From NCBI GenBank assembly GCA_964557375.1, contig CAZKZZ010000016.1, positions 1-43,450 on the forward strand: 43,450 nt of DNA, read 5' to 3'. Source of the DNA: CAZKZZ01 sp964557375 (GTDB lineage: Bacteria; Spirochaetota; Spirochaetia; SPDA01; CAZJBZ01). The notes under the pieces were generated by a model that ran no database searches, was not told where the DNA came from, and saw only the letters and a list, made by a program, of their open reading frames with translations. The position numbers and the translations under genes are program-made. Positions 31,858-40,181 of this stretch are shown here, one piece after another. The first letter of the stretch is position 1; each line of letters begins with the position of its first letter.

Positions 31858-32919
31858 ATGAAATCGTATATTTCAGAAAAAAAGAAACGTATAAGCAGCT
31901 ATCTGAGTGAGTTTATCTCCGGCTACGGCCCTACGCTGGAGTCAATTCATCCCATCGGCGAAAACTTGAGCAGTAAGCTGCTTTCGTTTACTTTAAAGGG
32001 TAAAATGGTACGGGGTGCGCTGGTCAGTCTCGGCTATGAATTATTCTCCACTCCGAACGATACGGTCACGATACCGCTCGGTGCGGTACAGGAACTATTT
32101 CAATCAGCACTTCTGATCCATGACGACATCATGGACCGCGACAGACACAGAAGAGGTTCTCCGTCGATCTATGCCGAATACATCACCCTCGCAGAACAAA
32201 AAAATTTCACCGAACCTGTGCACACCGGAGAGGCGTTGGGCATTTGCGCCGGCGATATCGCCTATTTTCTGGCATTCGAGATTCTCTCAAAAAACAGCCT
32301 TCCCGCTCATATCATCACACGCCTGCTCACACTGTGCAGCAAAGAATTGACGCTCGTGGGAATAGCACAAATGGTAGATGTTTTGTGGGGGTCAGACAGC
32401 GAGCTGCGTTCGGTCGATGAAATTATCCATCTCTATACGTATAAAACGGCCCGCTATACCTTCTCTCTCCCTCTCATGGCCGGGGCACTGTCTGCAGGAG
32501 AAAACGAAGAAGCTGTTTCATCTCTCGAGGCTATTGGAACTCAGCTGGGCATTTTGTTTCAAATAAAGGATGATGAGCTGGGGATGTTCGGCGGGCAGGA
32601 TACGATTGGAAAACCGGTCGGCTCGGATATTCGAGAAGGGAAAAAAACACTCTACTATCATCATCTTATAAACAGTACCGAATGCGAGGACAAACAGTAT
32701 CTGCTCTCCCTATTTGGAAACAGCAATATCACGAATGAAGACATCGGGTTTGTTCAAAAACGAATAGTGCAGCTCGGCATCAAAGAGAAAGTAGAAGCCA
32801 CAGTAAAAGCCATTGCGGAAGATGTAAGTAGAGAAATAACCATGCTCGCCTGCCGGAACGAAAAAGCCCGAGGTTTACTGATGAACTTTCTTGCATACAG
32901 TCTCGAACGAACCCACTAA
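31858..32919 (+). CDS. crtE: Polyprenyl diphosphate synthase (GGPP synthase type)
   Basis: A 353-residue trans-prenyltransferase. The first aspartate-rich motif is LIHDDIMDRDRHRRG, and the second region is QIKDDELGMFG with GKPVGSDIREGKKTLYYHH, as in many bacterial GGPP or FPP synthases. It would extend isoprenoid chains for carotenoid formation; the neighbouring crtB, crtI and cruF genes support a GGPP role, but chain length is not readable from the motifs. The last 4 bp overlap the convergent cruF gene. Ribosome site weak. Confidence 0.85.
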   Translation: MKSYISEKKKRISSYLSEFISGYGPTLESIHPIGENLSSKLLSFTLKGKMVRGALVSLGYELFSTPNDTVTIPLGAVQELFQSALLIHDDIMDRDRHRRGSPSIYAEYITLAEQKNFTEPVHTGEALGICAGDIAYFLAFEILSKNSLPAHIITRLLTLCSKELTLVGIAQMVDVLWGSDSELRSVDEIIHLYTYKTARYTFSLPLMAGALSAGENEEAVSSLEAIGTQLGILFQIKDDELGMFGGQDTIGKPVGSDIREGKKTLYYHHLINSTECEDKQYLLSLFGNSNITNEDIGFVQKRIVQLGIKEKVEATVKAIAEDVSREITMLACRNEKARGLLMNFLAYSLERTH

Positions 32920-33599
32920 ACCACTACAAACCGCAGCCCTACGAAAAACAGAGATTGGATGAGTACATATATGGGCGGATAATCACTCTTGATGCGAAAC
33001 CGTAACAAAAAATAGCCGAGCGCGGCTGCGAACCCGATAATAAACCACGCGAGGTAGTTTTGGAGCGGGACCTTATCACCGATCCATCCCCAGTATCCCA
33101 GCGCCATCGCTATCGGTTCCATGAGCCAATCGAAAACCACCCCGCCGCATGCTGTAACAAAGGCAGCCAAAAGCCTGTTGGAGATGAACCTGCCGACGAA
33201 AGATGCAAGACCGAATACAACAATGGTCCAATTAAAACCGATTACCAGAGGAACATCGAGTATCTTTGCCCCCAAGACATCACCGTAATAGTATTCACCG
33301 AAGACATTACCGGTTGCCACTCCCGCAGCCTCGACGGCGAATGTTGCCAAAAACGTAATGACCGCCCAGCCGAGAAATATCTTCCCGCCTTCCAGAAGTC
33401 CGGCACCGAAAATAAATAAACCGAATATCAAAAGTACATAGGGGGTCAATATCAGCATCAAGGGATAGGTGAAGGGGAGTGCATGCCAGAGGATCCCCAT
33501 TGCGTAAAAAGAAGCGAGTACAAAGATAATGATCTTTTTGTGGGAATACACTTTCTTCAGTGCGTTGATGAATCTATTCTCTTCCGGGCTTTTATTCAT
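32916..33599 (-). CDS. cruF: Carotenoid 1,2-hydratase, CruF family
   Basis: A 227-residue protein with about seven membrane helices. The family signature is clear in VEAAGVATGNVFGEYYYGDVLGAKILDVPLVIGFNW and in DWLMEPIAMALGYWGW. CruF proteins add water across the terminal 1,2 double bond of acyclic carotenoid ends, giving the tertiary hydroxyl later used for glycosylation. The start overlaps the crtB stop as ATGA, with GGAGG nine bases upstream. It is the last gene of the carotenoid operon. Confidence 0.88.
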   Translation of the reverse strand: MNKSPEENRFINALKKVYSHKKIIIFVLASFYAMGILWHALPFTYPLMLILTPYVLLIFGLFIFGAGLLEGGKIFLGWAVITFLATFAVEAAGVATGNVFGEYYYGDVLGAKILDVPLVIGFNWTIVVFGLASFVGRFISNRLLAAFVTACGGVVFDWLMEPIAMALGYWGWIGDKVPLQNYLAWFIIGFAAALGYFLLRFRIKSDYPPIYVLIQSLFFVGLRFVVV

Positions 33600-34456
33600 C
33601 TTTTGATGCCTCCTCTCCTTTTTTTAGGGCCGGTATTGACCGCGTTTCTTAAAACAGTAAATAAAATTCGTAGTTTCGAAGGTTTGACTTTTTTTTCATA
33701 CACAACGAGCGGATTTTCACGGATCACGGATGCTGTCCATCCGTACATATCAGCTGCCGTCTTGATAGGAATGAGATAGCGGCGGGGAATGTACTGATAC
33801 CCCCTTTCGGCCTCTTTTTGCCAGGTATAATACAGATCAATATTATTGCGAATAAACGAGGCAAAGCGCTCTATTTGAGATCCCGAAGCGGTTACATCTC
33901 TTTTCTGCAGGGAGGTAAGCCCCGAATCCGAGGGGGGAAGGTAAGTCCTTCCCAATGATATGTCCTCATCAATGTCTCTTATAAAATTTATGTACTGCAT
34001 TGCCCTGCCCAACATTTTCGCTGCATGATGAGACTCACCAGGCAGGTCCATAATGCGTGTCATATACAATCCGATTACCTCCGCTGACCCGTAAATATAA
34101 CGCAGTGTTTCTTCAAGCGTTGTATACACTGTTTTAGTCAGGTCCATTTCCATAGAATCGAGAAACGCATCCGTCCATGCAGGATCAAATCGTTTTCTTG
34201 CTGCAAGGTCCGTAAATGAATCGATTATAACATCACCGCACAATTTGCCATTACGTGATGCTTCATATCGGTTGCGGAAGTCATAGAACCCGTTCGGGTC
34301 CTGAGGAATAGTATCGACGAAATCATCGGCCGTGCGTACGAATGCATAGAGAATAAAGACATCTTCGCGGACCGACTTTGGAAAAAAGAGACTGCTGTTG
34401 AAGTAGGTCTTGCTCCCCTTTTTGAATGTTTCTTTCTGAATTTTTTCAACTGCCAC
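33596..34456 (-). CDS. crtB: Phytoene/squalene synthase family protein
   Basis: A 286-residue head-to-head prenyl synthase. Both Asp-rich motifs are present: VRTADDFVDTIP near residue 36 and FIRDIDEDISLGRTYLP near 135-150, with RAMQYINF between. It would condense two GGPP to phytoene (or two FPP to dehydrosqualene if the pathway is C30). Starts at GTG 34456, 11 bp inside the end of the acyltransferase gene, so translation is probably coupled. Confidence 0.9.
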   Translation of the reverse strand: MAVEKIQKETFKKGSKTYFNSSLFFPKSVREDVFILYAFVRTADDFVDTIPQDPNGFYDFRNRYEASRNGKLCGDVIIDSFTDLAARKRFDPAWTDAFLDSMEMDLTKTVYTTLEETLRYIYGSAEVIGLYMTRIMDLPGESHHAAKMLGRAMQYINFIRDIDEDISLGRTYLPPSDSGLTSLQKRDVTASGSQIERFASFIRNNIDLYYTWQKEAERGYQYIPRRYLIPIKTAADMYGWTASVIRENPLVVYEKKVKPSKLRILFTVLRNAVNTGPKKRRGGIKR

Positions 34457-34943
34457 TGTCCTGTACCTTTTTATTGAGAATTTTTACCAATCGAGGTCTG
34501 TTGTATCTTTGTATTATAATGAAAGGCAGGTTCAATACCACCACGAGCGGTAGCATGATCAGTACTCCGAGAGGAGGATTCCACACGAAAAAGAGCGGCA
34601 GCAGGAGGATAATAACCCAATGGACCAGCTCGGCTCTGCATGTCTCTTTAGCAAAAGTCGCTAAGTAGTTGATGCCTCGTGTATCCGCTTTCCGCTTTAC
34701 AAATCCGCCCCTGAACACTCCTCCCCCTTCGGGCATAAAATCTTTCCACACCTTGATATTGAAAACGTCCTCGTATACCTTACCTTCTCTCTCCCACCTA
34801 AAGGAGCGGAAAAAAAGAGCACGGTAATCAAAAAGCCGCACCGGAATTCGATGGATAAAAAACCCGGAAAAGAAAATGACAAAAAACCAGCCGAGAGAAT
34901 TAGCAATAATGAGAACTAGCGCACTCTTTATTTCAATTACCAT
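34446..34943 (-). CDS. crtO: CrtO-like carotenoid glycoside acyltransferase
   Basis: A 165-residue membrane protein matching the glycosyl-4,4'-diaponeurosporenoate acyltransferase of staphyloxanthin synthesis. Family signs are VWKDFMPEGGGVFRGGFVKRK, TFAKETCRAELVHW and the ending LNLPFIIIQRYNRPRL. Hydrophobic helices lie at about 5-28 and 110-145. The enzyme esterifies the sugar of a carotenoid glycoside with a fatty acid. The gene starts 10 bp after the glycosyltransferase gene, which provides the likely substrate. Confidence 0.85.
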   Translation of the reverse strand: MVIEIKSALVLIIANSLGWFFVIFFSGFFIHRIPVRLFDYRALFFRSFRWEREGKVYEDVFNIKVWKDFMPEGGGVFRGGFVKRKADTRGINYLATFAKETCRAELVHWVIILLLPLFFVWNPPLGVLIMLPLVVVLNLPFIIIQRYNRPRLVKILNKKVQDSGS

Positions 34944-34953
34944 GACCGGTCCG

Positions 34954-36039
34954 TTATCGCCTTAGATAAATAACCCTGCCCTTCCATCTGACTTTTCCTA
35001 CGACCGCAGTTAATATAATAGAAATAAAAAATAAGAGCAAAAAGAATAGAAAATAAAACGGATAAAACAGAGCCGTTGTAAAGAAAAAACGTCCCACACG
35101 GCGCAGGAGCAGATGGATTTGCACTACATATGCTCCGTAGGTGATGAGCGCGGCGGCTAATAGCCGGTAAGCAGGACAGAGGGCCGTGAACAGCACTGCA
35201 GTTACGGAGTTGATGATGCCGGTGAACCAGAGAAAAAGGAGGATTACCGATAGGAACCCGGTCAGGGTGGCACCCGCGGCCATATTTTTCGTCCAACCCT
35301 CGAATAGCTGCAGTATACCGCCCGGATACATGCGGAACTTCATTTCGTTCAAGCCCATAAACGGTGTTACCCGTTTTTCTTTTTTCAAAAACTGTTTAGC
35401 AAGCGCTACATCATCGACTACATGATCGCGGACCGTTTTATGACCCCCTGAATCAAAATAATCCTTCTTAGAACACACCATGCACGGACCGAAACTCCCT
35501 TTTCTGCCCGCCGCCGCTACCGACACGATGTTGAAGAAAGCTGAACACTGCTCATAGAACTTTTCCGTGATATGCTTCGGCTGCACCGAAACCAGTCCCC
35601 CGTGTTCCAGCCATACCGCCCTGAGTGCGGAGATTGCCTCTTTCCCGCACCAGACATCCGCGTCAAGGAACAGGAGCAGTTCATATGTTGCGGCCTCGGC
35701 ACCGGTCCAGCATGCCCAGGATTTCCCGGTCCATTCTTCCGGTTTTGACTGTACGTGCACCACCCTGCAGCCGTATTGCGCCGCGATCTGGGCTGTTCTA
35801 TCCGAAGAATTATCATTGACCACGATTATCTCATCCGGGGGGCCGGTCTGCCCGCGGAGTGAAACCAGCAGCCGAGGAAGAGTCTGCTCTTCATTGCGCG
35901 CCGGGATGATTACTGAGACGGGGGGGCGTCTCCTCCGCAGCGGATACTCGGATAGTTTTTTTACCCCGACAAACAAGAACCATCCGGCAACCCAATACCC
36001 GACGGCGGACCAGAAAGAGAGCATTCCAAGGGTGGACAT
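34954..36039 (-). CDS. Family 2 glycosyltransferase, CrtQ/CruG-like
   Basis: A 361-residue membrane-bound glycosyltransferase. One N-terminal helix is followed by the GT-A domain: VSVIIPARNEEQTLPRLL, VVNDNSSDRTA and the metal-binding LLFLDADVW. Three or four C-terminal helices (about 255-345) anchor it. The VQSKPEEWTGKSWACWTGAE segment is typical of the carotenoid glycosyltransferases CrtQ and CruG. It would attach a sugar to the hydroxylated carotenoid. It begins one base after crtI and is followed by the CrtO-like gene. Confidence 0.85.
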   Translation of the reverse strand: MSTLGMLSFWSAVGYWVAGWFLFVGVKKLSEYPLRRRRPPVSVIIPARNEEQTLPRLLVSLRGQTGPPDEIIVVNDNSSDRTAQIAAQYGCRVVHVQSKPEEWTGKSWACWTGAEAATYELLLFLDADVWCGKEAISALRAVWLEHGGLVSVQPKHITEKFYEQCSAFFNIVSVAAAGRKGSFGPCMVCSKKDYFDSGGHKTVRDHVVDDVALAKQFLKKEKRVTPFMGLNEMKFRMYPGGILQLFEGWTKNMAAGATLTGFLSVILLFLWFTGIINSVTAVLFTALCPAYRLLAAALITYGAYVVQIHLLLRRVGRFFFTTALFYPFYFLFFLLLFFISIILTAVVGKVRWKGRVIYLRR

Positions 36040-36040
36040 A

Positions 36041-37534
36041 CTACCCCTTACTCATCTCATCTTTTATTCTCTTCGCTGCCAGTTGGGAGCCGATAAGCTG
36101 CATGGGCATGCCGATACCGGGCTGGGTGTAATGGCCGGTATAGTAGAGATTGGAAACTTTTTTGCTCCGATGCGACGGTCTCAACAGTGCTGTCTGGAAC
36201 AAAGTATGCGCGAGCCCGAGCGAGGAACCTCTATAGATATTGTTTCCATCGATAAAATCGCGATGACTGATAATTCTCTTGTATGTAACAAGAGAACGGA
36301 TATCCTGGCCGGTCAGACCTTCGAGGTGGACAAGTATATTCTCCGCGTACCGTTCCCGGAACTCATCGGGATCATCGAGCCCCGGAGCGACCGGTACGAG
36401 TATAAAAAGGGTCTCTCCTCCCTCAGGACAAAGAGTGCTGTCCGTTTTTGAGGGCACCCCCACATAGTATGACGGATGTTCAGGCCACACCCTCTCGTCA
36501 AAAATCATCCGGAAATTGCCTTCCCAATCATCAACAAAAAAGAAGTTGTGGTGAATAAGGTTGTCGACTTTTTTCGTGAGCCCGAGAAAGATAAGAAAAG
36601 TCGAGGGTGCCATTACCCGTTTCTCCCAATACTTGGGAGGATAATTTGCGTACGTTTTGTCGATGAGGGCCGTATCCGTGTGGTGATAATCTACCGAGGA
36701 GAGCACTATATCCGCGGGAATAAACTCTTTGTCTGTCCTGACTCCGGTTGTCCTGGCCCCTTCGGTCCCGCCCTCAGAGATGTCGATCTTTGTCGCGTTC
36801 TCACCGAACCGGTAGGTTACCCCCTGCTCTTCTCCGAGCTTGTGCAGCGCCTCCACCATACTCCCTATTCCTCCTATGGGATAAAATACTCCCTGAGTCA
36901 GATCGGCATGACTCATCAGGGAATAGAGTGCCGGCGTCTTATAGGGACTGGAGCCCAAAAAAACGGTATTGAACCCGAGGACCTTTCGGGCCTCACCGCT
37001 TGTAAAATACTTTTTCATAAAAGAATCGAGACGCCGAAATATATTTAATTTCAGTCCATCTCTGAGCACACGCATATTCAAGAACTCAAAAAAACTGGTA
37101 AACTCCCGATAGAGGAACTCATTTACAGCGATCGAATATTTTAACTCGGAGTTGGCAAGATAGCGGTCCAGTTTCTCGCCCCCGCCGGGTTCGAAGGAAT
37201 CAAAAACTTTTTTGTTCGCTTCACGATCGCGGGAAAGCGTGACATTGCCCTTCCCTTCAAAAAAAACTTTATATGAAGGATCGAGTTCGACCAGTTCGTA
37301 GTAGTCGGAAATCTTTTTATCGAAGAGTTCGAAAAAATGTTCGAATACTTCCGGCATGAGATACCAGGTGGGCCCCATATCAAAGACAAACCCGTTTTCT
37401 CTTGCCACCCGGGCGACCCCGCCGGGAACGGAATGTTTCTCGATTACGGTTACATCAAATCCTTCCTTGCCGAGAAGGGCTGCCGAGGAGAGTCCTGATA
37501 ATCCGGCTCCGATAATGACAACTTTTTTTCCCAT
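36041..37534 (-). CDS. crtI: Phytoene desaturase family FAD oxidoreductase
   Basis: A 497-residue CrtI/CrtN-type desaturase. The N-terminal dinucleotide fold is VVIIGAGLSGLSSAALLGKEGFDVTVIEKH followed by GGVARVARENGFVFDMGPTWYLMP. The C-terminal flavin motif is YYTGHYTQPGIGMPMQLIGSQLAA. Such enzymes introduce conjugated double bonds into phytoene (C40) or dehydrosqualene (C30). It follows the ABC permease by 35 bp, a gap containing GGGAG and a TGT-N11-ACA imperfect palindrome. The product should be an acyclic polyene that CruF hydrates. Confidence 0.9.
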   Translation of the reverse strand: MGKKVVIIGAGLSGLSSAALLGKEGFDVTVIEKHSVPGGVARVARENGFVFDMGPTWYLMPEVFEHFFELFDKKISDYYELVELDPSYKVFFEGKGNVTLSRDREANKKVFDSFEPGGGEKLDRYLANSELKYSIAVNEFLYREFTSFFEFLNMRVLRDGLKLNIFRRLDSFMKKYFTSGEARKVLGFNTVFLGSSPYKTPALYSLMSHADLTQGVFYPIGGIGSMVEALHKLGEEQGVTYRFGENATKIDISEGGTEGARTTGVRTDKEFIPADIVLSSVDYHHTDTALIDKTYANYPPKYWEKRVMAPSTFLIFLGLTKKVDNLIHHNFFFVDDWEGNFRMIFDERVWPEHPSYYVGVPSKTDSTLCPEGGETLFILVPVAPGLDDPDEFRERYAENILVHLEGLTGQDIRSLVTYKRIISHRDFIDGNNIYRGSSLGLAHTLFQTALLRPSHRSKKVSNLYYTGHYTQPGIGMPMQLIGSQLAAKRIKDEMSKG

Positions 37535-37547
37535 TTTTTTCTCCCAA

Positions 37548-37568
37548 ACTGTATTTATCCTAAACAGT
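37548..37568. promoter_or_regulatory. Imperfect palindrome before crtI
   Basis: On plus, ACTGTATTTA (37548-37557) faces TAAACAGT (37561-37568), giving TGT and ACA half-sites eleven bases apart on minus. It lies just before the crtI ribosome site. It vaguely recalls the TGT-N12-ACA sites of PpsR/CrtJ, but the spacing differs by one. Confidence 0.25.
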
Positions 37569-37569
37569 A

Positions 37570-38670
37570 TTACACCCGTTTTTCATATCTAAACGTTACG
37601 ACGGTGAGCACAAAAAAGATCACCCCCATTATAAGCAGCCAAAAAAGAGAACGTGTAATGCTTTCGATTCCATAACCCAATACGAGGGTAAAATAGACTG
37701 CATTTGAAAGATGCCATGCCGGATTTATTTTGGTAATCCAGGTCAGATACGGCGGGAGGACCTCTAAGGGGACAAATATACCGCAGGTAAACAGAAACAG
37801 AATGGTGAGGATCTGGGCTACGGCGATGGCCGATTCGACCGATTGGAGAAGACCGGAGAGGAAGAACCCGATAACGGCAAGAGTGGCCGTGCCCAACAGA
37901 AAGGTGACCGCAAAAGCGAAAATGGAGGGATTCAGACGGGCGCCGAACAACAACGCGGCCACAGCCAAAAGGAGGAAAAGCTGGGTCACACCGAAAATAA
38001 TCCGCTGAATTATAACACTGATGGTAAATTGACTTTTCCGCAGCGGAGAGAAGGCAAGCCGTTTTAAAAACCCCTGTTTTCTGTAACTGATAATGGTTTG
38101 AGGAATTGCGGTGAAGCAGTTCATCATCATGGCAATGCCAATAATTCCCGAAAGGAGAAAGTAGATATACCGCAGGGGCCTCCCTCGGTTTTCGAGCAAT
38201 TCGATCTCGTACGTAACCGGGACCCGCCCCCTTATAATCCGCTTAATGGAATCCAACGTCGATTTTTCCAGTACAGAAGAGAGTACGGACTGAAAAGGTC
38301 TATTCTTTTCCGTAACAAAGACCGTGTAGGAATCCTCCTCTTCACCGAAGGTGATAAACGCGTACAATGTATTCTCTGCTAATGCCTGTAGTCCTTTTTC
38401 CCTGTTTACTATCATCGTAGAAACGGTCTCGCTTTCCTCGAGCGATTTCATAACGAATCTGTTAAAAGATTCCGACTGTTCGGACAACAACTCATCGACA
38501 CCAATGGTAATGGAGCCGTTTCGTACATCCGTTTCACCGAGAAGAATCCCGAAGAGAACGAACATAAACACCGGAAAAAGGAGTATCCAGAAGATCGAAT
38601 CCCGCGAGCGGAACTCCTGGAGAAAAAACGATTTGGAAAGATGGAAAATGATGCCGAGACTCTTTTTCAT
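37570..38670 (-). CDS. ABC-2 type transporter permease
   Basis: A 366-residue permease of the YhgE/NatB-like ABC-2 group. One N-terminal helix (about 25-45) precedes an extracytoplasmic region of roughly 120 residues, then five helices between about 170 and 360. The MNCFTAIPQTIISYRKQGFLKRLAFSPLR segment is the usual coupling region of drug and lipid exporters. It starts three bases after the ATPase gene, and the two form one transporter. Because it directly precedes crtI, transport of the pigment or a related lipid is possible; this rests only on gene order. Confidence 0.85.
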   Translation of the reverse strand: MKKSLGIIFHLSKSFFLQEFRSRDSIFWILLFPVFMFVLFGILLGETDVRNGSITIGVDELLSEQSESFNRFVMKSLEESETVSTMIVNREKGLQALAENTLYAFITFGEEEDSYTVFVTEKNRPFQSVLSSVLEKSTLDSIKRIIRGRVPVTYEIELLENRGRPLRYIYFLLSGIIGIAMMMNCFTAIPQTIISYRKQGFLKRLAFSPLRKSQFTISVIIQRIIFGVTQLFLLLAVAALLFGARLNPSIFAFAVTFLLGTATLAVIGFFLSGLLQSVESAIAVAQILTILFLFTCGIFVPLEVLPPYLTWITKINPAWHLSNAVYFTLVLGYGIESITRSLFWLLIMGVIFFVLTVVTFRYEKRV

Positions 38671-38673
38671 AGA

Positions 38674-39633
38674 TTACACCGACTCCTCTTCCTGCTGGTA
38701 ATCCGGATAGTATGAGCCGGTTTTTAGAAGAAAAACATCTTCTAATGTCGGCAGTTCGACAGATAACTCTTCTACCTCCGTATTATGCGTCTCCGCAATA
38801 GAAAAAATCGTGCTCAAATCCTGTTGGACATGGAAACTCTGGATTGAAATGGTACCTAATGTATTCTGAACGTGGGGGAAGGCCTCCGAAAGATCCTGCA
38901 GCAATGTGGAACCGCAACTGTTGCAGGAAAAAACCACACGTTTTTTGAGACCGGAATCGAAGATAAGCCGTTTCGGGGTGTCGAGCGCAACAATCTTGCC
39001 TTGGTACAAAATTGCTACCCGGTCTGAAAGGGACTCGGCCTCATCCATATAGTGTGTCGTAAAAAGCACCGATTTACCCATCTCCCTTAAGTTATTGATT
39101 ATTTCCCAAATCTGTCTGCGGGCGTTTGGGTCGAGCCCTGTTGTCGGTTCATCTAAGAAAACCACTTCCGGATCATTGATAATGGCCAGTGCAATCTCGA
39201 GCCGCTTCTTTTCGCCCCCGGAGAGCTTTCGTACCAGAGACTCTTGTTTTTCCTCGAGCCCTACCAACTCGAGTACTGTATCTGGAACAGCCCCTCTTTT
39301 ATAAAAAGAACGGAAAAGATGGACCGCTTCTCTGCAGGTCAGATTATTCATAGGCTGGGAGTCTTGGAGCTGGACACCTATTTTCTCCTTTATCGCCTGC
39401 TCTCGGGGATTTCCTCCTAAAATAGAAAATTGCCCACCGGAGTACTTGCGTATCCCTTCCATTATTTCCATAATCGTGGTTTTTCCGGAACCGTTCGGAC
39501 CGACAATGGTAAAAACTTCACCCGGGTAGACCACGAAGCTCACACCTTTCAGGGCCTGTTTTTTCCCGTAATATTTTTCGAGGTTGGTAACTGCTACCAT
39601 ACTTTCTGCGGCTGTATTCGAATCGGCATTCAT
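38674..39633 (-). CDS. ABC transporter ATP-binding protein
   Basis: A 319-residue ATPase. Walker A is GPNGSGKTT, signature LSGGEKKRLEIALA, Walker B VFLDEPTTGLD and H-loop TTHYMDE. The C-terminal ~90 residues form a regulatory extension with an unusual SCNSCGS (Cys-x-x-Cys) motif near residue 235, which might bind a metal or be redox-active. First gene of the seven-gene minus-strand run ending in cruF. AAAGG lies seven bases before the ATG. Confidence 0.9.
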   Translation of the reverse strand: MNADSNTAAESMVAVTNLEKYYGKKQALKGVSFVVYPGEVFTIVGPNGSGKTTIMEIMEGIRKYSGGQFSILGGNPREQAIKEKIGVQLQDSQPMNNLTCREAVHLFRSFYKRGAVPDTVLELVGLEEKQESLVRKLSGGEKKRLEIALAIINDPEVVFLDEPTTGLDPNARRQIWEIINNLREMGKSVLFTTHYMDEAESLSDRVAILYQGKIVALDTPKRLIFDSGLKKRVVFSCNSCGSTLLQDLSEAFPHVQNTLGTISIQSFHVQQDLSTIFSIAETHNTEVEELSVELPTLEDVFLLKTGSYYPDYQQEEESV

Positions 39634-39737
39634 GAGCTAACCTTTGTTAACTATCTCAATATAATGAAAAAAGAGTAGCACAACTTTAGGTCCGGAGCAA
39701 GAAAATAGTCCAAATACCAGGTGTTATTGCACTTTTC

Positions 39738-39766
39738 TTGATTTTTTTCCTCAGTCGAGATAGTGT
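39738..39766 (+). promoter_or_regulatory. Putative promoter of the unknown gene and chemoreceptor
   Basis: TTGATT (39738-39743), 17 bp, TAGTGT (39761-39766), 36 bp before the ATG at 39803. The -10 match is moderate. Confidence 0.35.
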
Positions 39767-39802
39767 ATGGTTATTCACAGACCAGAGAACAAGGAATAGG
39801 CC

Positions 39803-40180
39803 ATGACCAGAGCTGAAGCTGAAGAAAAGTATTTGATGTGCTTGTCCTTAGTCGAAGTGCTTGGCGGGGATATCCGGGAAAAATGCCTGGAAAAAGGAAT
39901 ACCGGAGGATTTTATTCAGGAGTTCACCCAGAGCACTGAAGAAAAGCGAAATGCGTATGACAAATTCTTCGAAGAACATGATGCAGCGGGAGAGCTCCAG
40001 ATTTCCGAACGGGAAACCGTGAAAAAGCTCAAGAACTTTGGTGTCGCCGCGGGAGTGGATAAGATGGGAGAAAAATGGATCGTACTGAACGGAAAGAGCC
40101 CTGTCAATTCAGTAATTCTCGGCCTCTGTAAACACCTTCAAAAGAATTACAGCTATAAATACTGGAACAAGAAGAAATAA
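39803..40180 (+). CDS. Small protein of unknown function
   Basis: A 125-residue soluble, charged, mainly helical protein that I do not recognise. Helical segments are separated near residue 70. The C-terminal half (ETVKKLKNFGVAAGVDKMGEKWIVLNG) looks like a compact alpha/beta unit, and the end is very basic (YKYWNKKK). There is no signal peptide or membrane helix. AAGGA lies seven bases upstream of the ATG. It ends one base before a chemoreceptor gene and is probably co-transcribed with it. Confidence 0.65.
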   Translation: MTRAEAEEKYLMCLSLVEVLGGDIREKCLEKGIPEDFIQEFTQSTEEKRNAYDKFFEEHDAAGELQISERETVKKLKNFGVAAGVDKMGEKWIVLNGKSPVNSVILGLCKHLQKNYSYKYWNKKK

Positions 40181-40181
40181 A

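Noticed and set aside
35567..36451. 294-codon open frame on plus across the glycosyltransferase/crtI junction
   Set aside because: Both minus-strand genes are well supported by motifs; the frame is a by-product of codon bias.
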